From the NCBI GenBank assembly GCA_905221605.1, contig CAJNDS010002202.1, positions 1,285,879 to 1,339,378 of the forward strand: a DNA stretch of 53,500 bases. The letters run 5' to 3'. Origin of the DNA: Symbiodinium natans. Taxonomy: Eukaryota; Sar; Dinophyceae; Suessiales; Symbiodiniaceae. The position numbers and the translations under genes are program-made. How positions within the stretch are numbered: the first letter of the stretch is position 1; each line of letters starts with the position of its first letter. Of the stretch, positions 1 through 10,744 are shown piece by piece. The notes under the pieces are model-generated. The model was not told where the DNA came from and made no database searches. It saw only the letters and a list, made by a program, of their open reading frames with translations.

Positions 1-92
1 TCACTGCAAAGGCCTTTGGCAGTAAGGCGGTGCGTGAGGCAGTCCGCCCGAAGCGTGACCATGGTACCCGGCCTGCTGCAGAAGGGGATGGG
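1..92 (+). CDS. Gene A, exon cut by the window edge (unknown protein)
   Basis: Open from the first bases in the frame beginning at base 3 (ACT), ending GAT GGG before a GT donor (GTTTGGGG) that is the first unit of the following array. The peptide is basic and ordinary in composition (for example SKAVREAVRPKRDHGTR). The minus strand is also open here, so the strand rests on peptide quality and on the downstream plus-strand exon at 3041-3110. No family recognised. Confidence 0.35.
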
Positions 93-246
93 GTTTGGGG
101 TTTGGGGTTTTGGGGTTTTGGGGTTTTGGGGTTTAGGGTTTAGGGTTTAGGGTTTAGGGTTTAGGGTTTAGGGGTTAGGCTTTAGGGTTTAGGGTTTAGG
201 CTTTAGGCTTTAGGCTTTAGGGTTTAGGGTTTAGGGTTTAGGGGGT
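93..246. repeat. Interstitial TTTAGGG array
   Basis: TTTGGGG and TTTTGGGG variants grade into TTTAGGG units, with some CTTTAGG units. It lies directly against the preceding candidate exon and would be the 5' part of its intron. Confidence 0.9.
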
Positions 247-274
247 TGGATGGCAAAAAATCCCTCCTGGGGGG

Positions 275-396
275 GGGGGGGGGGGGGGGTCCCCCGCAGC
301 TTTTCCGTGGAGGAACAGGCCACCCACACCGCGTAAACTCATGGACCATAGGCGTTTCGCACAGGGCATAGGGGCTCTTTTGGAAAAAACCCCCCC

Positions 397-465
<69 letters not shown>

Positions 466-626
466 ACACCCCCCACCCCCCCCAACCCTGCGCATGGCCT
501 CGCCAGGCCCCAGCCCCCCCACCCCACCCCCCCCCCCACCCCCCCACCCAAACCCCCCACCCGAACCCAATCCTTAAACTTGTTCTCCTGCGGGGTCGGC
601 GGCTTGAGCCGGAGGCTCTTAAATTT
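275..626. repeat. Dispersed poly-C repeat, copy 1
   Basis: Contains a CCGTGGAGGA-type segment, a long interrupted poly-C tract (about 389-465 and onward) and the tail GGCTTGAGCCGGAGGCTC followed by TTAAATTT. The same pieces recur at 23082-23270 and 23309-23670. Long open frames here are only proline or glycine runs and are not called. Type of element unknown. Confidence 0.7.
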
Positions 627-3040
627 AGGTTTAGGGTTTAGGGTTGAGGGTTTAGGGTTTAGGGTTTCGGGTTTAGGGACGAGGTGACGCGTAACGCGGC
701 TGCGTAAAGGGAGCGATAGCAGGCGCATGCCTCCCGCAGCATGCTAAGAAGCCCCTGAGCCCTGCCTACACCTGCGGCCCCTGCAACCTGCACCGTAAAC
801 CCTGCAGCCTGCACCCTGAACCCTGCACCCCAAACCCTCAACCCTGAACCCTAGACCCTAAACCCTGAACCTTAAACCTTAAACCCTAGGCCCTAAAGCC
901 TAAACCCTAGACCCGAAACCCTAAACCCTAAACCTTTAGACTCCGAACCCTAAACCCTAGACCCTAAACCCTAGACCCTAGACCCTAAACCCTAGCCTAA
1001 ACCCTAAACCCTAGACCCCAAGACCCTAAGACCCTAAACCCTAAACCCTAAACCCTGAAAACCCTAGACCCTAAACCCTAGACCCTAAACTCTAGACCCT
1101 CAACTCCGGCCTTAGCGCCAGACGATGCGCCCCGGCATCTTCTGTGAAGGGGCGCATCTCGAGGCCTCTCAGAAGGGGTTTAGGGTTTAGGGTTTAGGGT
1201 TTAGGGTTGAGGGTTTAGGGTTTAGGGTTTAGGGTTTAGGGCTTGTTCTGCTTGAGGGCTACAGCAAACCCGTAAGCCCTAAACCCAAGCCTATTTTCAG
1301 GGTGCCCAGAAAAAAGAGCTTTTTCTGCCTTGTACTACGGTACCCACACAAAGAAGAACAAACAGTTCGCAGAACTGCCCGCGCGGGCTCTCGGGCCCCA
1401 GGCGTTCCTCGCAAGATCCGCAACATCATGTCTTGGATCCGTAACAGCCCTTGGCATTTGCTTGTTCCTGGTCAATAGCTGATCCTTTCCTCTTCGTCCT
1501 TTTGCCCTGTGCGTGTCACAACTGTACAGACCTGTATATGTATATATCTATCTATCTATCTTTTTTTTTGTATATTTATTTGCTGTTTTTTGTATATTTA
1601 TTTATTCATGTATTCATTTATTCTTTCTTTGATTATTCATATATGCATGTATTTACAGATACCTAGAAAGGTTGTGTCTTAGTGGCTAGGGTCTAGGGCT
1701 TGCAGGGCTTAGGGTGCAGGATTTGGGAGCCCCGCCAAGATCCTGTCACCCCTGCGAACCCAAAACCACGAGCTCATGAGCCTGAAACCTGATACACCCC
1801 CCAAACGCCTTGGGGCCTTTGAGGTTTAGGGTTTGGGGTGTGGCGTTTGGGGTTTAGGGTTTGGAGTTTAGGGTTTAGGGTTCAGGGCTGAGGATTTAGG
1901 ATTGTTTGGACACTTGAAGCCTTAAGGGCTTAGGCCCAGGCGTATGGGGCTTGCCGGAAGAAGCGAAGAGCATGAAACTACCCCTTCAGCCCCCACCCTA
2001 AACCCTTAACCCTAAAAACCCTCAAGAGTACCGAAAACCACCCACAGCATGTAGGGTTGAGCCCTGCAAGCTTAGGGTTATCAGGCTTTCGCGTTTTGAC
2101 CCAGTAAAGGCCTTTTACCGACCCTAAACCCGAAACTCAATAAACCTCAAACCCCTAAAACCTTAACACCCTGAAACCCTAAAGCCCTATACACCCTAAA
2201 ACCCCAACCCCAAAACCCTAAAACCCTAAACCCCAAACCCTAAACCCTAAACCCCTACAACCCAAAAAACCCTAAACCCCCACCAGGGACATGGACAGTC
2301 TTGTGGCCCACAAGCTCTCTGGCACCCGATGGCACCCCAAACCCCTAAAACCCTAAAACCCCATAACCCGATAACCCTATAACCCTGTAACCCTAAAACC
2401 CTAAACCCTAAACCCTAAACCCTAAGCCCTAAACCCCACGCCCTAAACCCTAAACCCCTACAACCCCTAAACCCTAAACCCTAAAACCCTAAACCCTGAA
2501 CCCTCCGAGACGCCGACTGCCCGTGTCCGGACCGAGACCTGGATTTGGAGTGCGGGGCGCTCGAGTGTTAGGGTTCGGGGGGTTTGGTGTTTGGGGTTTA
2601 GGGTTTAGGGTTTGGGGTTTAGGGTTTAGGGTTTAGGGCTATAGGGTTTAGGGTTTAGAGATATAGGGCTTAGGGGTATAGGGTTTGTCGGGTTATAGGG
2701 CTAGACGGTTATAGGGTTATAGGGTTATAGGGTTATAGGGTTATAGGGTTTAGGGGTATAGGGTTTGTCGGGCTATAGGGCTAGAGGGTTATAGGGTTAT
2801 AGGGTTATAGGGTTATAGGGTTATAGGGTTATAGGGTTATAGGGTTATAGGGTTATAGGGTTCTGGGGTTATAGGGTTACGGGAGGGGTATGAGGTTTCG
2901 GGTTTCGGGTTTTGAGAGCTCTTGGGGCTCAAAGGGTTCAGGTTTAGGGTCTAGGGCTTGGGGGCTTAGGGTTGTGCTGAACAACAACCCTAAACCCTAA
3001 ACCCTAAACACTAAACCCATCCCTACCCGAAACCATCAAG
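627..3040. repeat. Mixed TTTAGGG / CCCTAAA arrays with short unique spacers
   Basis: Arrays in both orientations fill most of this stretch. Possible small plus-strand exons lie at about 706-791 (ends before GTAAACCC), 1119-1175, 2286-2330 and 2505-2570, but none can be chained with confidence. 1535-1660 is a T-rich low-complexity tract. About 2690-2880 is an 8-base variant array, TTATAGGG. Confidence 0.7.
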
Positions 3041-3110
3041 GACTGCAAAGCTGATGGGAGTGTAGGACTACAGGATCTCGAAAAGATGATGTTTTTAGGC
3101 CTCAAGATGG
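3041..3110 (+). CDS. Gene A, EF-hand-like exon
   Basis: Reads DCKADGSVGLQD followed by LEKMMFLGLKM. This resembles a calcium-binding EF-hand loop: D at 1, D at 5, G at 6, V at 8 and an acidic residue at 12; position 3 is K where an oxygen ligand is usual. The following residues suit the exiting helix. The acceptor would be ATCAAG and the donor the GT of the abutting TTTAGGG array (phase 1). A phase-compatible continuation starts after CCTGCAG at 3373. The minus strand is open too, so this is a candidate. Confidence 0.4.
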
Positions 3111-3870
3111 GTTTAGGGTTTAGGGTTTAGGGTTTAGGGTTTAGGGTTTAGGGTTTAGGTTTAGGGTTTATGGCTTCCGCCCCCCAAGTGTTTTGTGTTC
3201 TTCTGTGTTGTTCTGGAGTCACGGATCAGGCGGTTAGAGTTTAGGGTTGAGAATCCAGGGTTCAGGGTTCCGGGTTTAGGGCTGGGGGTTTAGGGTTTAG
3301 GGTTTAAGGCTGAGCAGTCATGATCCCCATGCGGGTAATCCATGGGCACGGTTCGGATGATCCTCCCTGCAGGCTCAGGCAGAAGAGCTCTGAATCACAA
3401 GGGCCCTAAACTCAAAACCCCTAAACGGGCTTTAGGGTTTGTATGGTCTAGGAATAAATGGTGGGTTTCAGGGGTTCTGCATCTAGGGGTCGAGGGTTTG
3501 AGGGTCCAGGATTCAGGATTGGGTGGTGTAAAGTGTCGGGTTTGGGGCTTGGGGCTTAGGGTTTAGGGTTTAGGGTTTAGGGTTTAGGGTTTAGGGCTGT
3601 CACGGGCCTCGTCAGGGTTCTGAAACTTAGGACTTCTGGGTTTAGGGGAGGTGCTTAGCAGGCCGAAATGGCCTGGATGCTACAGTTTTGCGACCCCGAG
3701 CCCACCAACCTCGCCTAAACCTACAACTCAAACCCAACATCCCTAAACCCTAAACCCTAAATCCTCAACCCGAAACCCTAAACACAACATCTTAAAATGG
3801 TAAACCCTAGAGTAAACCCCAGAACCCAAGCTTCAGAAACTATGCAAACGCCTAAGGCAATTCCCCATGA
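3111..3870. repeat. Arrays and spacer after the EF-hand exon
   Basis: TTTAGGG arrays (3111-3170, 3285-3305, 3545-3595), a possible 3' exon of gene A from 3373, and CCCTAAA units near 3740-3790. At about 3864-3893 lies one end of the family-4 inverted-repeat element (ATGAACCCCCCTCCCTGAAG, then GACCC). Confidence 0.6.
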
Positions 3871-3894
3871 ACCCCCCTCCCTGAAGGACCCTAC

Positions 3895-3990
3895 AAGCAA
3901 CCTTTTTCTCTCTTTCAAAGCTTGGGTCTCCCCACAGAGCACGGTCATGACGCGCTGCCGCTGGAAGATTTGTATCCACCTCAGTGCGGG
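3895..3990 (-). CDS. Gene B, candidate exon (unknown protein)
   Basis: Thirty-two codons, phase 0 on both sides, beginning PALRWIQIFQRQR and ending ALKERKRLL. Acceptor CTCCAAGACCTGCAG. The donor GTAGGGTCC runs straight into an end of the family-4 element, so the intron would begin with a mobile-element terminus. The plus strand is also open. No family recognised. Confidence 0.4.
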
Positions 3991-6019
3991 CTGCAGGTCT
4001 TGGAGATTGAGGGGGGAACCCTAAACCCTACACCCTAAACCCTAAACCCTAAACCCGAAACCCTAAACCCGAGCCCGAAACTCGAGGATTCTGGGGCGCG
4101 CGGGGGCCTCAGCTCTAAAGCCTCAAACCTCCCATGCCACTGGGAAGTCTCGAACATCATCCACAACCCTCCCAAAGATGAAAACGCAAACGAATATATC
4201 CAGACACATACATATATATATATACACATATATCAACTGTGTGAAAACATCGTTGAAAAAATTGAGGGACACATCATGTTTACGTTTCAGGGCAAAAAGC
4301 ACCCCTTCAACACCCCGCGACCTGTGCTTAGGGTTTGGGGTTTAGGGCTTGGGGGTAGGGTTTGGGGCTTAGGGCTCAGGGTCTTTAGCTAAACCGCCCC
4401 CCAAACCCTAAACCCGAAACCCTAAACCCTAAACCCCAAACCCTAAACCTAAACCCCCCTCACTGGGGCACCGCACTTGAGCTGCGCGTGATTACTGATC
4501 TTACCCTTGTCGCCACCACCCGCGGCGGCCCCGGCCTCGCGTGCCGTTGGGGTGTAGGTTGAGGGTTTAGGGTTTAGAGTTTAGGGTTTAGCGTTTAGGG
4601 TTTAGGGGTTAGGGTTTAGGGTTTCGGGTTTAGGGTTTAGCGTTTAGAGTTTAGGGTTTGGGGATCGGGGTTTAGGGTTTAGGGCTTCGGTTCATCATGA
4701 GGGTTTAGGATTTAGGGTTCAGGGTTTAGGGCTTGGGGTGGTGTAGGGCCTGGGCTTAGGGTTTTAGTGCTTCAGGGTTTCCGGGGTTTAGGCAGCGAGC
4801 GTTTCGCAGTCTAAGTCTAGAGTTCTATCATCCCCCAAACCCCGAAACCCTAAACCTTCTGAGTCCTCAACCCTGAAGCCTACACCCTGAAACCCTAACC
4901 CCCAAACCCTGCAAATCCTAAACCCTAAACTCACTGGAAACGACAACCCCTAGCCCCAAGAAAACCCTGCAAACCCTAAACCCGAAACTCTAAGAACAAA
5001 CCGTATGACCTAAGCCCAAACAAATCCTAAGCCGAACCCTGAACCCTAAACCCTACACCTTGACCTCAAAACCCCAAACTCCGAGAACAAACCCTATAAC
5101 CAACCCTGAACCCTAAACCCTAAACCCTAAACCCCAAACCAAACCCAAAACCCTAAGCCCTAAACCCTAAACCCGAACCCCCCCCCCCCCACACCCGGCC
5201 TCCAAGAGCATCACCGGACTGCGTGAGGAGACCTGCCGCCCGCATAGTGGGGTTTAGGGTTTAGGGTCTAGGGGTTTGGGGCTTAGGGTCTAGAGGGCCT
5301 AGTTGGTATCCCGTAAACCTCATGCCCAAAACCCTAAACCCTAGACCCTGGGCCCCTAAAGAAAAAAGGCAGAACGCCACATGCCCCCCACCCCACCCCA
5401 ACAAAACAACAATAGAAACTAAACGCTCTAAACCCAAAATCCGATGCCCCCCAAACCCAAAAGCCTAAAACCCCAAACCCTATGCCCTATACTTGCCCCA
5501 AAACCCCAAACCCTGAATCCTAAACCCTAAACCCTAAACCCGAAACCCAAACCCTAAACCCTAAACCCCAACACCCCTCAAAAAAAGTCTAGGGCACCTG
5601 GAAGCTCAGGGCCTGCGGTGCCTGAGCATGTCGCGCAGAGAATGCAGGGTTAGGGTTTAGGATTTAGGGTGGTTTAGGGCTTAGGGCTTAGGGCTTAGGG
5701 CTTAGGGCTTAGGGCTTGGGTCCCGGAACGGGTTTTGGGTTTAGGTTGTTGTTTTTTGCTGGGGGGGGGGGGGGGGGTTTAGAGCTTGGGGCTTTGGAGG
5801 TTTTGGGGGGCGAGGGCGGTTGAGAGTTTTGGATTTGGGGGGCTTAGGGTTTTGGCGGTTCAGGGTGGTCCGGTTTGGAAGTTTGGGTGTTTGGGCATTG
5901 CAGCGGCAGGAAGGTGCGCTCCACAATAAAAATATCAGGGTTTAGGGCTGAGGGCTTAGGGTTTAGGATTGAGGGTTGAGGGTTAGGGTTAGGGTTTGGG
6001 GTTTTTGGGGTTCTTCAAC
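3991..6019. repeat. Arrays with short spacers
   Basis: CCCTAAA and TTTAGGG arrays alternate. Spacers at 4470-4548, 5190-5245 and 5585-5650 are coding-like on one or both strands (minus 4548 reads GPPRVVATR before a GTAAGA donor), but I cannot fix the strand. 4195-4230 is a TA-rich tract; 5760-5777 is a poly-G run. Confidence 0.6.
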
Positions 6020-6092
6020 TCTCCAGTCTCCACACACAAATTGCCACACACATTCCAAACTCTGCTTCCCCAAGCAACACGCGAAAATCGGA
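6020..6092 (-). CDS. Gene B, candidate exon
   Basis: In the phase required by the preceding exon (6291-6371) it reads RFSRVAWGSRVWNVCGNLC. Acceptor GGGGCCAG; a possible donor is GTTGAAG. A second frame is open as well (starts SDFRVLLGEAEF). The 3' boundary is uncertain. Confidence 0.3.
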
Positions 6093-6290
6093 CTGGCCCC
6101 AAAAGCCCGAACCCTAAACCCTGACAGCCAGAGCCCTAAGACCTCAAGCCTGGACCGTGAAAGCCCTCCAAAACCCAAAACTCTAAAACCCTAAAACCTA
6201 CACGCTAAACCCTACGAAACCCTAAACCCTCGGCCTTCCAAAACTCTAACACCCTAAAACCTACACCCTAAACCCTACTAAACCCTAAAC

Positions 6291-6371
6291 CAAAGACTCT
6301 TTGCCCAACAAGCGCCCAACTTCTGCTTCGGGTAAGGGCCAGACCCAGGTGGCAAGCTGCGAGGCACGCTC
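6291..6371 (-). CDS. Gene B, candidate exon
   Basis: Acceptor CGCATCCGCAG. The donor is the GT of the adjacent telomere-type array (GTTTAGGG). In the phase inherited from the previous exon it reads ACLAACHLGLALTRS; in phase 0 it reads ERASQLATWVWPLPEAEV. Both are plausible, so the frame is open, but that this is coding on the minus strand is better supported. Confidence 0.4.
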
Positions 6372-6412
6372 CTGCGGATGCGGGTGGCTTCGAGTTCCAG
6401 AAATGACCCCGA

Positions 6413-6500
6413 GATAACCCCCTACTTAGGGGGTTTCATGGTACTTATGAACCACTTGTAACTGTACTTATAACCAGCTTAGAAGCCCCTTAACGGTTAG
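6413..6500. mobile_element. Family-2 inverted-repeat element, diverged fragment
   Basis: Shares TTTCATGGTAC and ACTGTACTTATAACC with the fuller copy at 42740-42960. No intact ends. Confidence 0.45.
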
Positions 6501-6877
6501 GGGGTTGAGGGGAGGGTTTAGGGTTTTGGGTGTTTGGGAAATGTAGGGTTTAGAATTTTAGGGTCTAGGGCTTAGGGTCCTGGAGGAAAGCTCCTTGGTC
6601 ATATTTGGTTTTAGGGTTTGGGGTCCACGATCTAGGGTCTTAAACACATGCCCCTGATTGTCTCTTTCGGGCTGACTTTTGGGGTTTAGGGTTTAGGGAC
6701 AACCAGGGCATGCCCCTAACCCCTAAACCCTAAAACCCTCAATCTTCCAAGCCCCTGAACCTTAAACCTCCTCAGGTTCCCGAACCTCTGCCAAACCCTA
6801 AACCTCAAACCCGAAGGGTACAGGATTTTCTTTTCTAAACCCTAAACCCTAAACCCCAAACCCTAAACCCTAAGCAC

Positions 6878-6940
6878 TAGTGAGACAAAAGCCCTCACAT
6901 CCCGAGGTCTCCTCGATCTCGCCTATGAGCGCCTTAAGCC
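6878..6940 (-). CDS. Gene B, candidate exon
   Basis: Reads LKALIGEIEETSGCEGFCLT. Phase 1 at both ends, agreeing with neighbours. Acceptor GAGGTCAG. The donor GTGCTTAGGG is the start of the flanking array; the same 10-base donor follows the exon at 21021-21085. Confidence 0.5.
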
Positions 6941-6977
6941 CTGACCTCGGGGTTTGGGGGATTGGGGGTTTGGGGGA

Positions 6978-7100
6978 TTGGGGGTTTAGGGTTTAGGGTT
7001 TAGGGTTTAGGGTTTAGGGTTTAGGGTTTAGGGTTTAGGGTTTAGGGTTTAGGGTTTAGGGTTTAGGGTTAGGCTTCAGGGTTCAGGGTCTAGGGTCTAG
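6978..7100. repeat. TTTAGGG array
   Basis: Near-perfect heptamer array preceded by GGGGGATTGGGGGTTT variants and immediately followed by the 178-bp inverted-repeat element. Confidence 0.95.
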
Positions 7101-7112
7101 GGTTTAGGGTTA

Positions 7113-7290
7113 AGTCATGGGTTCCCCTACTACCCCCTCTATAAAGTTTAGGGTTTAGGGTTTGGGGCAACTACCCCCCCCCCCCCCCACAGCTGAGGCT
7201 TTTTCGGTATGATGAAGCTCAATTAAGGTTATGTAAGCGGGGGAACCTAGCGGGGGTAGTGTAGAGGGGGTAGTAGGGGAACCCATGACT
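7113..7290. mobile_element. MITE-like element with 29-bp perfect inverted ends
   Basis: The left end begins AGTCATGGGTTCCCCTACTA and the right end is its exact complement over 29 bases. No coding capacity. The interior has a short TTTAGGG run, a C tract, and a segment (AGCTCAATTAAGGTTAT) that recurs diverged at 38113-38177. No convincing target duplication seen. Confidence 0.8.
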
Positions 7291-7519
7291 AGGGGGGGTT
7301 GCGGGTTGAGGACTGAGGGTCTCGGATGCTCAGGATGTTTAGGATGGCGAGCCTAGGGTTGAGGGCTTAGGGTTTAGGATGTTGAGGGTTGAGGGGTGAT
7401 AAGGAGGGGTTTGGGGGGGTGCTTGGGCCGAGCAGGAGGGGGATTAAGGGTTTTAGAGCGTTTCGGGTTTAGGGTTTGGGGTCTAAGGCATTTCGGGCTT
7501 ACTGGGGACAGCACCTTAC

Positions 7520-7582
7520 TAACTTCGGCTCCAGGTAAGCAATAAACTCGCAATGGTGACTCATCGGAACATGTACTAAGCC
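7520..7582 (-). CDS. Gene B, candidate exon
   Basis: Reads LSTCSDESPLRVYCLPGAEV. The donor GTAAGG matches the consensus; acceptor GGTGCTGTAG. Phase 1 in and out, as required by the exons on either side. The plus strand has a possible 23-base exon here with a GTAAGC donor, so the strand is not certain. Confidence 0.4.
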
Positions 7583-7785
7583 CTACAGCACCTATGCCAT
7601 AAACCCTAAAGATTCCAACCGCCCACAGCCGCCGACGCCCTAAAGCTCCAAACACCCTAATTGCACCATAAACCCTAAACCCCTAACCCGCACCAGCCCC
7701 CCAAAGACTCTAAATCTCTACATCCTCAACCCTAAACCCGAAACCCTAAAGCCTAAACCCTAACCTTAAACCCTAAACCTTAAAC

Positions 7786-7865
7786 TTTGGTTGCAGCCAC
7801 AGCTGCGTAGCTCGGCCCTCAAGAGCCAGCTGAGGGATTGCCAGCTTTTCTTTCGCGTCGGCGTC
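7786..7865 (-). CDS. Gene B, candidate exon
   Basis: Acceptor ACAGCCTCCAG, donor GTTTAAGG at the array edge. In the phase inherited from 10328-10356 it reads TPTRKKSWQSLSWLLRAELR; a second frame (KEKLAIPQLALEGR) is equally protein-like. The upstream intron contains the whole hairpin minisatellite. Confidence 0.4.
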
Positions 7866-7914
7866 CTGGAGGCTGTGCTGGCGTGTGGGGTGTCTTTGAC
7901 GTTACGGGGAAAAT

Positions 7915-8560
7915 GCTCGGGAAAAGCCACTTTTCTCGAAAAGCCACTTGTCTCGAAAAGCCACTTTTTGCGAAAAGTGACTTTTCTCGCGGCGTTGCGC
8001 GCGCCGCATCCCCGAAAAACAACTTTTCTCGAAAAGCCACTTTTCTCGAAAAGCCACTTTTTGCGAAAAGTAACTTTTGTCGCGGCGTTGCGCGCGCCGC
8101 GTCCCCGAAAAACAACTTTTCTCGAAAGCCACTTTTCTCGAAAAGCCACTTTTCTCGAAAAGCCACTTTTCTCGAAAAGCCACTTTTTGCGAAAAGTCAC
8201 TTTTCTCGCGGCGTTGGAGCGCGCGGTGTCCGAGAAAAGCCACTTTTCTCGAAAAGCCACTTTTCTCGAAAAGCCACTTTTTGCGAAAAGTCACTTTTGT
8301 CGCGGCGTTGGAGCGCACGGTGTCCGCGAAAAGCCACTTTTCTCGAAAAGCCACTTTTTGCGAAAAGCCACTTTTCGCGAAAAGTGACTTTTCTCTTGGC
8401 GTTGGAGCGCGCGGCGTCCGCGAAAAGCCACTTTTTCTCGAAAAGCCACTTCTTGCGAAAAGTGACTTGTCTCGCGGCGCTGGAGCGCGCGGTGTCCGCG
8501 AAAAGCCACTTTTCCCGAAAAGCCACTTCTTGAAAAGCCACTATTTGCGAAAAGTGAGGT
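7915..8560. repeat. Hairpin minisatellite, block 1
   Basis: Tandem 17-base unit GAAAAGCCACTTTTCTC, interspersed about every 100 bases with a GC-rich spacer (GCGGCGTTGGAGCGCGCGG). GAAAAG-CCA-CTTTTC is a perfect 6-bp stem with a 3-base loop. A 17-base unit without stops stays open in several frames on both strands, which explains the long reading frames. Confidence 0.9.
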
Positions 8561-9240
8561 TTAGGGTTAAGGGTTAAGGGTTAAGGATTTGGGGTTTCAG
8601 TAGGGTTTAGGGTTTAGGGTCAGTAGGGTTTAGGGTTAGTAGGGTTTAGGGTTAGTAGGGTTTAGGGTTTAGTGTTGAGGGTTGGAGCGCGCGGTGTCCA
8701 CGAGAAGCCACTTTTCCCGAAAAGCCACTTCTCTTGAAAAGGCACCTTTTGCGAAAAGTGAGTTTACTCATTGAAAGCCGGAAAATGTAGTGTGTCCGTT
8801 GCGTGTGTGCACCCACTTCTCTCGCCGTCGTTCACAGCTGCGCGATAGCCATACGCAGCACTTCCTTGTGGGGCTCTGTTCACAGGACTACTAAGTTAAG
8901 TTAGCAATGTCAAGCTTAGAGATTCTCATTAATTGGGTTCGAGGTTTGGGGGGCTCTGAGGTTAATAAGTTAGTGAATCCCTACTCGTCCAAGAATTTCG
9001 AGAGCCTAATGCTCTTAATCTTCGACAGCGACTCTGTCAGGCTGTGAACCCCGCTACTAGAATTCCACAATCCCTCCCAGCTAGTATGATTATCAAGGCA
9101 GGTATAAATGCCGCCGTGGGTGCCTTGCCGTGCCATAGCTCAGAGAAGCGGAAAAGGGAGGTGTAGAGGTTCTCTTGGTTGCTTCAATGGTGGGCGCCGT
9201 GTCACTTAGTGCCGACGCATTGCATGTTCTCGGGAAGCTA
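8561..9240. other. Array plus unique spacer between minisatellite blocks
   Basis: 8561-8685 holds TTTAGGG units with AGTAGGG variants; 8690-8765 is a minisatellite remnant; 8770-9230 is unique sequence with no gene I can support. Confidence 0.7.
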
Positions 9241-10320
9241 TTTTTCCTGAAAAGCTACTTCTACCGAAAAGCCACCCGTTCGCGAAAAGCCACTCTTCGA
9301 CAAACGCTACTTGCATCGAAAAGCTGTGTTGGTCTTTGTTTTTGAATATCCCTTTTCTCACGGCGTTGGGGCACGCAGCATTCGTAACAACACGTCTCTG
9401 GACAAGCTACTTTCAGAAAAAACGTTGCCTGTGGCGTATTCCGGAATGCCACTTTTGCCGAAAAGCCACTTTTTGCGAAAAGTGACTTTTCTCGCGGCGT
9501 TGCGCGCGCCGCGTCCCCGAAAAACAACTTTTCTCGAAAAGCAACTTTTTGCAAAAAGTAACTTTTCTCGCGGCGTTGGAGCGCGCGGTGTCCGCGAAAA
9601 GCCACTTTTCTCGAAAAGCCACTTTTCTCGAAAAGCCACTTTTCTTGAAAAGCCACTTTTCTCGAGAAGTAACTTTTCTCGCGGCGTTGGAGCGCACGGT
9701 GTCCGCGAAAAGCCACTTGTCTCGAAAAGCCACTTTTCTCGAAAGCAACTTTTCTTGAAAACCAACTTTTCTCGAAAAGCCACTTTTCTCGAAAAGCCAC
9801 TTCTTGCGAAAAGTAACTTTTCTCTCGCTTGGCGCGCGCAGCGTCCGCGAAAAGCCCCTTTTCTCGAAAAGCCGCTTTTCTCGAAAAGCCACCCTTTGCG
9901 AAAAGTCACTTTTCTCGCGGCGTTGGAGCGCACGGTAACCGCGAAAAGCCACTTTTCTCGAAAAGCCACTTTTCTCGAAAAGCCACTTTTCTCGAAAAGC
10001 CACTTTTTGCGAAAAGTCACTTTTCTCGCGGCGTTGGAGCGCGCGGTGTCCGAGAAAAGCCACTTTTCTCGAAAAGCCACTTTTCTCGAAAAGCCACTTT
10101 TTGCGAAAAGTCACTTTTCCCGCGGCGTTGGAGCGCACGGTGTCCGCGAAAAGCCACTTTTCTCGAAAAGCCACTTTTTGCGAAAAGTCACTTTTGTCGC
10201 GGTGTTGGAGCGCACGGTGTCCGCGAAAAGCCACTTTTCTCGAAAAGCCACTTTTCTCGAAAAGCCACTTTTCTCGAAAAGCCACTTTTTGCGAAAAGCA
10301 ACTTTTCTGGTCGGTTTTCC
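9241..10320. repeat. Hairpin minisatellite, block 2
   Basis: Same 17-base unit and GC-rich spacer as block 1, about 1.1 kb, with degraded units near 9240-9440. Open for hundreds of codons in several frames on both strands because of unit length. Not called as a gene. Confidence 0.9.
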
Positions 10321-10327
10321 CGCTAAC

Positions 10328-10356
10328 CTGGAAGACGCACCGTGTGACAGCTTAGC
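10328..10356 (-). CDS. Gene B, candidate small exon
   Basis: Twenty-nine bases reading AKLSHGASS. Acceptor TTCCCACCAG, donor GTTAGC. Phase 0 in and 2 out, agreeing with both neighbours in the model. Confidence 0.35.
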
Positions 10357-10486
10357 CTGGTGGGAAGGTTTAGGGTTTAGGGTTTGGGGTCTAGGGTTTA
10401 GGCTTTAGGGTTCAGGCTTTAGGGTTTAGGGTTTAGGGTTGAGGATGTAGAGGTTTAGGGTTTAGGGGTTAGGGTTTGGGGCTAAC

Positions 10487-10558
10487 TTTTGACTCGGACG
10501 CGCAGCTCCAGCCACAACACAATAGGCTTCCCACCGTCTCGCTCGCCTTCTTCGACCA
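10487..10558 (-). CDS. Gene B, candidate exon
   Basis: In the phase of the previous exon it reads WSKKASETVGSLLCCGWSC with C/G-rich third positions. Acceptor TTTACGGTAG, where the array itself ends in TAG; donor GTTAGC. Another minus frame (ERDGGKPIVLWLELRVR) and a plus frame are open. Confidence 0.45.
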
Positions 10559-10667
10559 CTACCGTAAACCCTAAACCCTAAACCCTAAACCCTAAACCCT
10601 AAACCCTAAACCCTAAACCCTAAACCCTAAAGCCTAAACCCTAAACCCTAAACCCTAAACCCTAAAC
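10559..10667. repeat. CCCTAAA array that would be a complete 109-bp intron
   Basis: On the minus strand it starts GTTTAGGG, continues as TTTAGGG units with one CTTTAGG variant, and ends TTTACGGTAG. It exactly fills the gap between two coding-like segments. Every unit carries both a GT and an AG. Confidence 0.85.
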
Positions 10668-10744
10668 TGTACTGTCACGCCCATCCGCCACCCACATTCT
10701 CAGATCAGCCGAGCAACGCCGAAACTCGTTCACCAAAGAACCCC
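10668..10744 (-). CDS. Gene B, candidate exon
   Basis: Begins GSLVNEFRRCSADLRM and continues WVADGRDST. The GT donor is the first GT of the flanking array (ACA|GTTTAGGG); acceptor AGGCTTGAG. Its phase with the next exon is consistent; with the upstream one (10859-10944) it is not, so an exon or boundary is missing there. Confidence 0.5.

Noticed and set aside
224-728. Glycine- or proline-rich proteins at the left end
   Set aside because: They are translations of the poly-C/poly-G tract and TTTAGGG units.
9311-10408. 365-codon plus-strand protein (and 290-codon minus-strand protein)
   Set aside because: Produced by the stop-free 17-base tandem unit, open on both strands in several frames; no sequence diversity typical of a gene.
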